Of a DNA stretch of 51,356 bases, positions 36,613 through 44,723 are shown piece after piece. Position 1 is the stretch's first letter, and each line of letters begins with the position of its first letter. The DNA is taken from positions 1 through 51,356 of the forward strand of contig JAPPLN010000119.1 of NCBI GenBank assembly GCA_028874175.1, in the 5' to 3' direction. A model generated the notes under the pieces. The model was given only the letters and a program-made list of their open reading frames with translations. It was not told where the DNA came from and made no database searches. Origin of the DNA: Chloroflexota bacterium. Lineage in GTDB: Bacteria; Chloroflexota; UBA11872. The position numbers were made by a program, and so were the translations under genes.

Positions 36613-37458
36613 GTGTTTATCGCATTGGTGATTGTGGGCCAGGCGGTTGAGGGGCCGCCCGGCCGCTCGGCGCCGCTGCCGCTGCCGCGAGACGAACTGG
36701 AGCTCCGCGTCTTTGACGTGGGTCAGGGCGACGCCATCCTGCTGCGGTTTGGTGATAACGCACTGCTGGTGGATGCGGGGCCGGATCCTGAGACGGCACG
36801 CGAGGTGCTGTTGCCGCGACTGGCGAGGCTGGGCGTCGAGGGACTCGACGGCCTGGTGTTGACGCACGCGGATGCCGACCACATAGGCGGCGCTGCCGAC
36901 ATCCTGAGGGCTCTTCCGGTTGCAACTGTGTGGATGGCGTCGTCCAGTCAAGATCATCCCTTGCTGTCAGTCATCGAAGACGCGGCCAGGCGGGGGGGCA
37001 CATGGATTGAAGAGCCAGTTGACGGCCAGGCTTTGGGCTGGCATCCGGCTGTTTCCGTTCAGATGAACATCGCAACACTGAGCGTGGCCAGCGGGGACAA
37101 CAACCAGTCAATGGTGCTGCACGTTCGATATGGCGAGTCTGACTTTCTGTTGACCGGTGACATCGAGCGCGCGGCAGAGCGAGCGCTTGTGGAGGCGGTT
37201 AGCAGCTTGGAAGTCGATGTGCTGAAGGTGGCGCACCACGGGGCGTCGACGTCGAGCTCACCGGAGTTTCTGGCTGCGGTGAAACCGCAGGTGGCAGTGA
37301 TCTCGGCCGGGCTGGGTAATGCCTTCAATCATCCGCGGGACGATGTGCTGCGCCGGCTGCGGGCAGCGGGCGCGCATGTGTACAGGACGGATCTGGCGGG
37401 AGATGTGGTGGTGCGGACGGACGGGCACGAGATCACGGTGGCGCTGGAGCGTTCGTAG
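36613..37458 (+). CDS. ComEC/Rec2-type metallo-beta-lactamase-fold protein
   Basis: A 281-residue protein like the C-terminal MBL domain of ComEC. It has FDVGQGDAILLRFGDNALLVDAG split into the first strands, the metal motif THADADHIGG (84-93), DNNQSMVLHVRYG, LTGDIE and AHHGASTSSSPEFL. The ComEC transmembrane channel domain is absent, so it is probably a stand-alone secreted or membrane-tethered nuclease or phosphodiesterase. With GTG 36613 the N-terminus is a short hydrophobic stretch. The frame stays open upstream to 36502 and would give a better signal anchor (ALRPLAIVGLLVFIALVIVG) if translation began at CTG 36529, so the start is uncertain. Confidence 0.8.
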   Translation: MFIALVIVGQAVEGPPGRSAPLPLPRDELELRVFDVGQGDAILLRFGDNALLVDAGPDPETAREVLLPRLARLGVEGLDGLVLTHADADHIGGAADILRALPVATVWMASSSQDHPLLSVIEDAARRGGTWIEEPVDGQALGWHPAVSVQMNIATLSVASGDNNQSMVLHVRYGESDFLLTGDIERAAERALVEAVSSLEVDVLKVAHHGASTSSSPEFLAAVKPQVAVISAGLGNAFNHPRDDVLRRLRAAGAHVYRTDLAGDVVVRTDGHEITVALERS

Positions 37459-37459
37459 G

Positions 37460-38329
37460 TCAGGCGACGGCGATCATCGCGACGCCGGCGGCGACGAAGA
37501 TTGCGCCGCCGATGCGTTCGCGGCGGAGCGGTTCACCGAGGAAGAGGACGCCGAGGACCGCGCCCATGACGATGCTGAGTTCGCGGGCCGCTGAGACATA
37601 GGGCGTTGGCGCCATGGTCAGGGCGATGAGCACGAGGGAGTAGGCGACGATGGAGAGCACGGCCAGCGTGGTGGCCTGGACCCAGGGTCGAGGCTGCCGA
37701 AGTGCGGTCCAGTCGGGTGGGCGAACGGCGAAGATGATGAGCATGCCGACGACTGACAGGGCGTACATGAAGTAGATGTAGACGAGGGGATGGATGACCG
37801 AAACGCCCTGGTTGTCGATCAGGGTGTAGGCGGCGATGGAGACCCCGGTGGCGGCGGCGTATCGGCCTTCGGGGCGGGTGAGAGCCTGGATGGGGGCCAG
37901 CCAGGAGGCTGACTGGTTGCGCTGGATGTTGATGGTGTAGATGCCGAGGATGACGGCCAGGACGCCGGTGACGCCGAGGGCTGAGACCGGTTCGCGGAGG
38001 ATGCCGACGGCGACGATCAGGACGAGGGCGGGGCCGAGGCCGCGGGCGATGGGGTAGGCGACGGAGAGGTCGGCGCGGCGGTAGGCGGTGGCCAGGGTGG
38101 CGAAGTAGAAGGTGTGGATGATGCCGGTGAGGATGATCCAGATCCAGCCCTGGGGTGGGAACGGGTTCTGGATGAGGAGAACTATAAAGGGGGCGAGGAA
38201 GATGACGGTGCCGGCGACGATGGCCTGAAAGAAGAAGAGGGAGCTGCCGCGGTTGTGCTTGGCGATCAGGTTCCAGCTGGCGTGGAGAACCGCGGAGATG
38301 AGGATGAGAGCTAGCGCGCCGAGGGGCAC
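37460..38329 (-). CDS. EamA/DMT-superfamily transporter
   Basis: A 289-residue protein with about ten hydrophobic helices arranged as two EamA repeats (1-140 and 155-289). YPIARGLGPALVLIVAVG and the second-half SAARELSIVMGAVLGVLFLGEPL are typical drug/metabolite-transporter segments. Substrates cannot be predicted. It converges on the MBL gene with one base between stops. The coding strand is C-rich here and the plus strand correspondingly G-rich, the first gene of the compositionally skewed stretch. Confidence 0.88.
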   Translation of the reverse strand: MPLGALALILISAVLHASWNLIAKHNRGSSLFFFQAIVAGTVIFLAPFIVLLIQNPFPPQGWIWIILTGIIHTFYFATLATAYRRADLSVAYPIARGLGPALVLIVAVGILREPVSALGVTGVLAVILGIYTINIQRNQSASWLAPIQALTRPEGRYAAATGVSIAAYTLIDNQGVSVIHPLVYIYFMYALSVVGMLIIFAVRPPDWTALRQPRPWVQATTLAVLSIVAYSLVLIALTMAPTPYVSAARELSIVMGAVLGVLFLGEPLRRERIGGAIFVAAGVAMIAVA

Positions 38330-38380
38330 GGGGCGCTCCCAGTAAGTTGTCCGCCGGAGGGCGGTGTCAGGTTCGCCGGA

Positions 38381-39538
38381 TTAGCCCTCCCAGGGGTTGC
38401 CGCGGGATTCGAGCGGCAGGTCGAGGCGGCGACCTTCGAGGTGGCTGCGCTGGGGGCCGATGATCATGTCGACGACGACGGCGGCGTCGTGGATGCCGCT
38501 GGCGTCGACGGGCGCCCGGTTCTCGCGGAGGCAGCGGACGAGTTCGGCGCCGATGGTGCGGTTGCTGCAGGCGGTGGATTCGCGGCCGGGCCAGTCGGCC
38601 CAGTAGGGGGCGCCGGGGTCGTCGGCCGGGGGCGTCCAGTCCGCTGGGAGGAATGGCTCCCAGGCGCCGAGTTCGGGCTGGGGAAAGATGTCGCCCTGGG
38701 GAAAGATGTGGATTGCGGCATCGGGCTTGGCGCGGGTGGTGACGACGGCGTTGCGGAAAAAGAGGTCGCAACCGAGGGCGTCGCCGCCGTTGGAGCCGTC
38801 GCCGATGGGGAGGGATTCGTAGGTGCCGATGATGCCGTTGGGGAAGGTGTACTGAGCGTAGACGCGGTCGCCGACCTGGGGTCCGGATTCGTACATCTCG
38901 TCGTCGGCGGCGTCGCTGAGCGTGGCGGGGGCGCCGTTGGTGAGGACGGTGCCCCAGCAGGAGGTGGGGTTGGCCTCGGCGAAGTAGAGCATGGTGTTGA
39001 GTTCGTGGGTGCCGAGGACGAGGGCGTCGACGACGCCGCAGCGGTGGTCGCCCTTGCCGCGGGCCTTGATCTGGACGAGGGGGCCCCACTTGCCGGTGGC
39101 GGCCTGGCGCTTGACTTCGCGGACGGCGGGGTTCTCGCGTCCGCGGTGGGCGAGGACGACGCGGGCGCCGGCGGCGTCGGCGGCGGCGACCATCTGGTCG
39201 GCGTGGGCGGGCTGGGAGGCGATGGGCTTCTCGATGACGACGCCCTTGACGCCGGCGGCGATGGTGTCCAGGAAGGCATCAAGCCGTTCCTGGTGGTAGC
39301 GGTGGACGGCGATGATGGCGATGTCGGGGGACTCGGCGGCGAGCATGTCGCGGTAGTCGGCGTAGCCGGTGGCGGCGTCGCAGTCCTGGCGCCAGTGGTC
39401 GCGGTGGTCGTCGGAGGGGTCAGCGAGGGCGACGGTTTGGACGTCGGGGTTGATGTCGAAGGTGCGATGGAGGCTGTGGGAGGGTCCGCCACGGTCGTTG
39501 GTGCTGTCGGTGATGACGACGGCTTTGAAGTCAGGCAT
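38381..39538 (-). CDS. Gfo/Idh/MocA-family oxidoreductase
   Basis: A 385-residue oxidoreductase, not closely alike to the one at 4.3-5.4 kb. The Rossmann half contains ALADPSDDH, SPDIAIIAVHRYHQERL and VVIEKPIASQPAHAD, with the usual EKP motif. The C-terminal half includes LVLGTHELNTML and TFPNGIIGTYES. The N-terminal glycine motif is diverged (VVITDSTNDRGG), so NAD(P) binding should not be assumed. It lies 51 bp upstream of the EamA gene on the same strand, a likely operon. Large open frames on both other strands are shadows of its extreme third-position GC. Confidence 0.85.
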   Translation of the reverse strand: MPDFKAVVITDSTNDRGGPSHSLHRTFDINPDVQTVALADPSDDHRDHWRQDCDAATGYADYRDMLAAESPDIAIIAVHRYHQERLDAFLDTIAAGVKGVVIEKPIASQPAHADQMVAAADAAGARVVLAHRGRENPAVREVKRQAATGKWGPLVQIKARGKGDHRCGVVDALVLGTHELNTMLYFAEANPTSCWGTVLTNGAPATLSDAADDEMYESGPQVGDRVYAQYTFPNGIIGTYESLPIGDGSNGGDALGCDLFFRNAVVTTRAKPDAAIHIFPQGDIFPQPELGAWEPFLPADWTPPADDPGAPYWADWPGRESTACSNRTIGAELVRCLRENRAPVDASGIHDAAVVVDMIIGPQRSHLEGRRLDLPLESRGNPWEG

Positions 39539-40264
39539 GGGGCATCGGGTTGGTGAAGGCGCCGCGGGGATTCTATGCGGATGGGGGCGGTTGCGCTGTG
39601 GGGATCGGTGGCGAAAAGGGGCTTCGCGTGCGCAATAAGAGTTTCTTCTAAAAACTCTTGAGGCTGCGCGGGGTGATCAATTGGTGAATTTGGGGGGCGA
39701 CTGGCGACGGGTGGTTCACCGGTCGGGGGTGCGCGGAAGACCCTGCACCGCATTCCGGCGGGGATGCCGGAGGCTGCCTCTCGCCCAGGAGGGGGTGGAG
39801 AGTGGCGCACCCCTTGGATGTCTTGGTCGGTACTCGGTCGCTGGCGCGTGATATCGCGACCGTTTAGTCGGATTTTTTGACGGGTCGGCGACGAACGTCG
39901 GGGCTGTGAGGGGACGGCAGAAAGGACCCGGGGACGCGGGCGTGGCGAGGGGGTGGGGAAGGAAGGGGAGACGGGAGAGCGTAGAGGAGTGAGACCGGAA
40001 GGGGATGGGAAAGAGGCGGCTGAGGGCGGCGAGGAGCTGGGAGATGAGAGGGAGGGCGATGGGCATTGGGAGGGTGCTGGGAAATTTACTCAGTTAGTGC
40101 ACACTAGTGGGAGGGAAGTCAAGATTGTGACTGGTGCTAGTCGGTGAGGGATGGGGTCGGGAAGCAGGGACTTGTGGTTAGTGGCGAGTGGTCGGTGGCT
40201 GGTGAAGGGCGTGGGTGCGGGGTTGTTGGGGCCGGCGATGAGGGGTGCTGGCAGTGACGGCAAT

Positions 40265-40297
40265 GCCGGCAATGCAATCAGTGCATGCGTTGCCGGC
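40265..40297. repeat. Inverted repeat, 8 bp arms
   Basis: GCCGGCAA (40265-40272) and TTGCCGGC (40290-40297) form perfect arms around a 17-base loop. The preceding bases repeat GGCAATGCC in tandem. It lies in non-coding DNA upstream of the tRNA and could be a transcript-end hairpin or simple repeat decay; no T-run follows. Confidence 0.5.
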
Positions 40298-40358
40298 GGT
40301 GCAGGCAGTGCTAGCAGGGTTGGCGTGGTCAACGACGGATCGGCGGATCGGGGCGGTT

Positions 40359-40389
40359 GTGGTTCGAGAGGCTCACCATGCCTGGTGAG
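40359..40389. repeat. Dispersed palindromic repeat copy
   Basis: GTGGTTCGAGAGGCTCACCA belongs to the same family as the copy inside the hydrolase gene at 45.6 kb (shared GTGGTTCGA and GCTCACCA). CTCACCA (40372-40378) pairs with TGGTGAG (40383-40389) to form a 7 bp hairpin. Similar repeats are common in high-GC environmental genomes; their function is unknown. Confidence 0.6.
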
Positions 40390-40465
40390 GCGGAAGCGCG
40401 GTCGGATCGGGGGAGCAGGGGAGTGGAAAGCGGGAGGAAAGCGCTGCCCTTGTAGGCGCTGCCAA

Positions 40466-40541
40466 GGGCCGCTAGCTTGGTCGGTCGAGAGTCGCACTCG
40501 CATCGCGGAGGTCGTGGGTTCGAATCCCATTCGGTCCACCA
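40466..40541 (+). tRNA. tRNA-Ala (CGC), imperfect cloverleaf
   Basis: A 76-base cloverleaf with encoded CCA. The T arm GTGGG-TTCGAAT-CCCAT and the acceptor 3' strand TCGGTCC-A-CCA are clear. The anticodon loop reads CTCGCAT, giving CGC, which decodes GCG (Ala). The acceptor has G3-U70, the alanine identity pair, which independently supports Ala. Three mismatches weaken the fold: C7-U66 in the acceptor, G10-A25 in the D stem, and A31-C39 at the anticodon stem. It may be a decaying or divergent copy. Accessory genes follow within 50 bp of its 3' end, as at many tRNA-linked islands. Confidence 0.65.
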
Positions 40542-40588
40542 GGCTGGAGTGACTATAAACAGTCCCGGAATCGGAAGGAATACCACCT

Positions 40589-41281
40589 GTGAAAGATGAA
40601 ATCCTAACTGACTTGGAAATGTGCGGTCGTGAGCGCATGTCGTTGCAGCGTGGGATGAATTTCAGGCAGCCGCCAGCTATCGGGACCATTCTAATGTCTC
40701 GCCGGACCAACGCGCCTTACGACGATGAACTCAGCTTGGACGAGTCGATACTCATCTATGAAGGCCACGACACTCCCAGAACGACTGCCGTGCGTGATCC
40801 CAAGACCGTAGATCAGCCTCGATATGGTGCAAGTGGTCGACCCACGGAAAACGGAAGGTTTGCAGACTGGGTAGACAAGCAGAAGTCAGGCATTGTTTCT
40901 CAGGCTACGTTTCGTGTTTACGAAAAGATGCGCCAGGGAATCTGGACGGACCGAGGTCTTTACTGTCTATAGGACTACAATTATGTGCCACAACGAGGAC
41001 GCAGACTTTTTGAGTTCACACTTCGGCAAGCATCCTTTGACTCAAGAGACCACGATGTATCAGCGCACGTGCCCTTGACCGACAGTCGACAGATTCCTTC
41101 AGCCATTAAGCAGGAGGTCTACAAGCGGGATAACGGACGCTGTGTGATTTGCCAATCAAATGATCAGCTCCACTTTGACCATGACCTCCCGTTTTCTCGA
41201 GGTGGAACAAGCGTTCTGGCAGAGAACGTGCGAATCTTGTATGCACGGCATAATCTCGGAAAGTCCAATCGGATAGAGTAG
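40589..41281 (+). pseudogene. HNH endonuclease with YDG/SRA-like N-terminal part, interrupted by in-frame TAG
   Basis: Two parts in one frame make about 230 codons. The first 127 residues contain RRTNAPYDDELSLDESILIY, EGHDTPRTTAVRDPKTVDQP, GRFADWVDKQKSG and YEKMRQGIWTDRGLY. TAG at 40970-40972 then stops translation. The frame continues at once with DYNYVPQRGRRLFEF and a complete HNH nuclease domain (KQEVYKRDNGRCVICQ, LHFDHDLPFSRGG, NVRILYARHNLGKS). Intact homologues, as I recall them, read RGLYLLTDYEYV straight through this point. They resemble type IV, modified-DNA-dependent HNH endonucleases. The GTG start follows GAAGGAA. The gene is either inactivated, read through, or expressed as two chains. 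Codon usage is less GC-rich than in neighbours, suggesting transfer. Confidence 0.8.
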
Positions 41282-41854
41282 TGGATTCCATTGGCTTCTC
41301 ATCCTGCCTTTCTGGCTCAAGCGCACACGAATGGACCCAACCTGCTTCTGAGAAGTCGAACACGCTCAGGCCGATATTCCGGAATCGGTGACGCGACGAG
41401 ATGCGAGGTCGTCATAGACCCCGGACGAACGAGCTGACGAGCGCACGGGCCCGATGTGCCGCGCTGCGTTGCCGCTGCGAAGACGATGGCAGATGTTCTC
41501 GTGCTGAACCGAGGGGCTATCGATCTCTACGAAGAGGCGCTGGAGGAAAACGGATACACGATTCCGAGCGCGCAGGCGCACAAAGTGACCGAAGCCTAGC
41601 CGTCTGGAAGGATGCGATGGTGGGTGTCATGCACTCCTGTTCGGTCTTCCAGGACCAATAGCTCTGATCATCTCGCCCTTCTGGCCGACTGCTACGTTCC
41701 CGCGCCAGCTATCGGCCAGCGCCTCAATGTCACCCCTTATGTGGCCCTTATTCTGGCCCGCTGAACACAGTCAGAAAGTCACTCATCTCGGGGCAGTCTT
41801 GGAGCGCCCTTTGCTCGGCGGCATTTGAGCCAATAGCCGATAGGGACACCAGTC
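41282..41854. other. Intergenic stretch with one small possible ORF remnant
   Basis: 573 bp between the HNH pseudogene and the PLD-ATPase gene. The only protein-like sequence is a 37-codon frame at 41486-41599 (plus strand) that begins MADVLVLNRGAIDLYEEALE and ends at a TAG; it lacks a good ribosome site and may be the tail of a lost gene. Nothing else is recognised. Confidence 0.4.
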
Positions 41855-43996
41855 TCATCTTCGACCAAATAGCCTGCCGAGAAGACCGTTTTGGCTCCTA
41901 CTGAGGTTTCTGGCAAGGAACTCTTCCAATTCGGGACGGTTCAAGACGGTTCGTCCGCCGACGCTGGCATTGTCGTCTATGAGGGTGGAGGGAACGTTCT
42001 CCCAATCGAACTCACGACGCCCGAAGGTGTCGGTCTGCTCGATCACGATGACCTTCTCTTTCTCAAGAATCCAGCCGGTGGGGTGATTGCCCTCCTTATT
42101 CATCCTCGTGGCGGGCCTGAGCAGGTGGTCCACCTGGGCCTTGACCCTCTCATGGCGCTTCTCGGCGTAGTCGTTCCACCTGACGGGGGCGCACCACTTG
42201 GGCGGAGTTTCCCTCAGCAGGTCGGCGATTAGCCCTGAGAGGGTGGTGGAGGAGAACTCCAGCCAGTCGTCGGGCACGGGCGTTTCGTCGAGCCGGGCCA
42301 GCATCCTCCTGAGGTACTCCCGGTACAGATTGGTGGACAGGCCTCGGCGCACCCTCTGTATCTTCAGGTGCAGCTCGTGACGCAGGCTCTCCTTATAGGA
42401 CGGGAGGGCCGTGGTGGTGTAGATCATCAGGCTGCGCTTGACGATCTGGTCGGTGAAGGCCTTGAGTTCCTGGTTCATGGAGAGGACGAAGCAGGGGTAC
42501 TCGGAGACCAGCGGCGGCACTTCGTCCTTGATTACGTCCTCGCCGTGGTTACGTATGGCGGGCCTGCCGATGTCGTCGAAGACGGCGGGGAACCGCCGGT
42601 AGGCGTGCTGAATGTCCCGGAGCCGGCGCTTGGTGAACTCCCGCTTGTCCACGTTATAGGCCCTTCCGAACATGGAGGTCATCAACGTGTCGATGAGGCT
42701 GGACTTCCCGCAGGAGGGCTTGCCGTAGACGATGGCGAACGACGGGTATCTAAAGATGTCGCCCTCGTGGCCGGCCAGGGTTCGCATATCGCACATGAAG
42801 GGCGAGAAGTAAAGCCACGACCAGAGGATGAAGTAATCCCGCTGGAGTCTCTCCACCCCCATGCCACCCTCAAAGGTGCCCTCGTAGTTGCCAAAGAACT
42901 CCACCAACAGCTTCGTGTCTTTCGTGGCGGCGTCGAGGTCGGCTTCCAGTGAGAATGGCTCGCCGAAGAATGTGACGGTCTTTGCGTCTCTGTCGATGGA
43001 CAACTCGCGGTGGTCGGCCTCCTCCTCCGTCTGGACGACCCGGATGCGGCTGAATTCCTTGACGATCCGGCGTCTGATATCGCGAGGTATCTGCTGCCTT
43101 CCGTTGCGGGGCGCCGGGATGAGGCTGGCCACCACCGGCGGCACGGCAGCCTTCATTCTCTCGATGCGCTCTATCTGGTGAGGGACGCCTATGTGGACGG
43201 CGTTGCCGTCCGATCCCTGCTCCTCGGCCGAGTCGATAACCAGGGTGGCGTGATCGTCAGGGGCCAGGGCAGGCACCTCAACGAGGCTTATCTCGGCATG
43301 CTCGATCCGCTCCGGCGGCAGGGGTAACTCGTCTGAGGCTTGGTTCCTGATGGACTGGTACATGCCCAGGTAGTGGTCCCAGGCGGCATCGTCATCGTCG
43401 AAACAGACCAGCGTCTCGGACTGTCGTCCGCCGAAGGCGGTCTCCGACAGGTTGGCAGAGCCGATGAGCACGCGAGTGCCGCCGGACTCGGTGTTGTCCA
43501 ACAGGTACAGCTTGGCGTGGGCAATCTGCTTGCGCAGCACCCGGAACCGGGCCTGCCCCTTTCGAACCCGAGTCAGGATCGAGGCGTGGCGCTCACCGGA
43601 CAAGTTCTTGATGGCCGCCCGGGTGTCGCCGATGGCGACCTGCTGGAAGGCCATGACGTCTCGAAAGCCATGCAGGACGCTCTCACACCCGAAGACACAC
43701 TCGAAATCGCTAAAGCCGTGCTGGTCCAGGAGGCGCACGATGGCGCTTGCCCCTGCCGAGTAGGTGAGGATGCGGATGCGGTCGTAGCCGTCAAAGAGCG
43801 ACCAGGAGAATTCGGCCTCGGACTGGAACCGGGCACGGGCCACACGCAGGCCTGAGCCGTCATCCAGGTCGAGGCTCAGGGTCTGCGCGGGTCTGGGGTC
43901 ACTATTCTTCAAGCCGTTCTCCACAGATGCTGCGGCGGCTCGGTCGATTGGCATTGGCTGGGCGGGGGCCGCCTCTCCCTGCTTGTGGGAAGCCAT
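41855..43996 (-). CDS. PLD-type nuclease fused to an SF3-like helicase/ATPase, putative defence protein
   Basis: A 713-residue two-part protein. The N-terminal half (about 55-225) is a phospholipase-D superfamily domain with one HKD motif (H160-A-K162...D167) and GSANLS (179-184); with only one motif it would need to dimerise, as in PLD-type restriction nucleases. A linker (230-330) leads to an ATPase (about 360-545) with Walker A GKPSCGKSS (425-433), Walker B FPAVFDDIG with D474/D475, an Asn-bearing strand CFVLSMNQ (502-509) and a likely arginine finger in IVKRSLMI. That order (A, B, then a hydrophobic strand ending in Asn) is the superfamily 3 helicase pattern. The C-terminal 170 residues are unassigned. 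No matching named defence family is known to me. Function in anti-phage or mobile-element defence is inferred from architecture and neighbours. Confidence 0.8.
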   Translation of the reverse strand: MASHKQGEAAPAQPMPIDRAAAASVENGLKNSDPRPAQTLSLDLDDGSGLRVARARFQSEAEFSWSLFDGYDRIRILTYSAGASAIVRLLDQHGFSDFECVFGCESVLHGFRDVMAFQQVAIGDTRAAIKNLSGERHASILTRVRKGQARFRVLRKQIAHAKLYLLDNTESGGTRVLIGSANLSETAFGGRQSETLVCFDDDDAAWDHYLGMYQSIRNQASDELPLPPERIEHAEISLVEVPALAPDDHATLVIDSAEEQGSDGNAVHIGVPHQIERIERMKAAVPPVVASLIPAPRNGRQQIPRDIRRRIVKEFSRIRVVQTEEEADHRELSIDRDAKTVTFFGEPFSLEADLDAATKDTKLLVEFFGNYEGTFEGGMGVERLQRDYFILWSWLYFSPFMCDMRTLAGHEGDIFRYPSFAIVYGKPSCGKSSLIDTLMTSMFGRAYNVDKREFTKRRLRDIQHAYRRFPAVFDDIGRPAIRNHGEDVIKDEVPPLVSEYPCFVLSMNQELKAFTDQIVKRSLMIYTTTALPSYKESLRHELHLKIQRVRRGLSTNLYREYLRRMLARLDETPVPDDWLEFSSTTLSGLIADLLRETPPKWCAPVRWNDYAEKRHERVKAQVDHLLRPATRMNKEGNHPTGWILEKEKVIVIEQTDTFGRREFDWENVPSTLIDDNASVGGRTVLNRPELEEFLARNLSRSQNGLLGRLFGRR

Positions 43997-44467
43997 AGCT
44001 TATTCCCATCGCACCCGGATCTGCGTAGATCAATCCCTCGAGGTTGTCGCGGAGATATTGCAACCAACGGTGGCCCCGACCGCGGATGGTGGGGCGATCT
44101 CCGGTAGCACCTTTCAGAGGACGTTCTGGCTGCGGTGCTGGGTGCTTGGGACAGGAGAATCTAGGGCTCGCGGCGGGTTCTCCGGGAACGAGTTTCGTGG
44201 GGTTGGGACGCGCGCTCTCCGAGGTGGCGTGGTTGATCGGCGAGACCTTGCCCTGGGTACCCACAAGGGGCACCCCTACGGATATCGAACACGCCTGCCA
44301 ACGACGGGGGCGGGGGCGCCATGAATGGTGGGTTCTCGTTGGGTAGAGCGGAAGGGGCCGGTCTGAGACGTGGACCCCATTCGGCAAGCTGAGGGCAGGC
44401 CCCTTCGACAGGCTCAGGGCAGGTTCTACGCAAGACCGAGTCGGGGACGCATGGGAAGGAGGGGACG
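43997..44467. other. Intergenic region upstream of the PLD-ATPase gene
   Basis: 471 bp separating divergently transcribed genes; it must contain promoters for both. No -10/-35 pair is convincing. Frames through it translate to low-complexity runs produced by the tandem repeat at 44375-44423. No RNA or further gene is recognised. Confidence 0.5.
44375..44423. repeat. Two degenerate tandem copies of a 24-25 bp repeat
   Basis: CCCCATTCGGCAAGCTGAGG followed by GCAGG (44375-44399) and CCCCTTCGACAGGCTCAGGG followed by CAGG (44400-44423) are adjacent, related units. They match the CCCTTCGACAGGCTCAGGG-type dispersed repeat seen in many environmental bacterial genomes. They create spurious PALSLSKG-like reading frames on the minus strand. 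Confidence 0.7.
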
Positions 44468-44668
44468 ATGACGAACACCGCCAGGTTTCCGCCTGGACGG
44501 GACGAAGCGCGTGTCCAGCGCCTGCTTCAGCACTACGACTCGCTGAGCGAGGATGAAGCGGTTGCTGAAGATGAGGCCGCGTTCGAGGATTCCACGCAGA
44601 CGGTGATGGAGATCCCCACTGAGCTGGTCCCCACCGTGCGGGCACTGATTGCTGAAGGCTCGGCGTAG
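44468..44668 (+). CDS. Small acidic protein of unknown function
   Basis: A 66-residue protein rich in Glu/Asp (SEDEAVAEDEAAFEDSTQTV) with a C-terminal amphipathic stretch IPTELVPTVRALIAEG. A good ribosome site, AAGGAGGGG, lies just before the ATG, which makes a real gene likely despite its size. Similar short acidic proteins are often found beside toxin-antitoxin genes, and the VapBC-like pair follows 55 bp downstream on the other strand. No family is assigned; a DNA-mimic or antitoxin-like role is only a guess. Confidence 0.65.
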   Translation: MTNTARFPPGRDEARVQRLLQHYDSLSEDEAVAEDEAAFEDSTQTVMEIPTELVPTVRALIAEGSA

Positions 44669-44723
44669 TCCTCGAAGGGCCTCCAGGGGCGCATGGGGCG
44701 TGTGATCGACAGGTGACAGCGCT

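Larger units (their letters stand above)
39539..40465. other. Gene-free purine-rich intergenic region
   Basis: About 930 bp without a credible gene. The plus strand is strongly G and A rich around 39.9-40.1 kb (33 G against 6 C in 39961-40020) and no reading frame shows family-like protein sequence. It ends with short GGCAATGCC-type repeats, an inverted repeat and a dispersed-repeat copy before the tRNA. It marks the left border of the accessory region. Confidence 0.6.

Noticed and set aside
38441..39810. Long open frames on the plus strand (glycine/valine-rich) and in a second minus frame (Ser/Pro/Thr-rich)
   Set aside because: They overlie the Gfo/Idh gene. Their low-complexity composition follows from its extreme third-position GC, and they show no family motifs.
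40090..40710. A minus-strand frame containing MGFEPTTSAMRVRLSTD
   Set aside because: This phrase is the well-known false translation of a tRNA gene read backwards; the tRNA at 40466-40541 explains it.
43902..44645. A 247-codon minus-strand frame upstream of the PLD-ATPase gene
   Set aside because: It contains PALSLSKG-type sequence made by the tandem repeat and crosses the start of two better genes.
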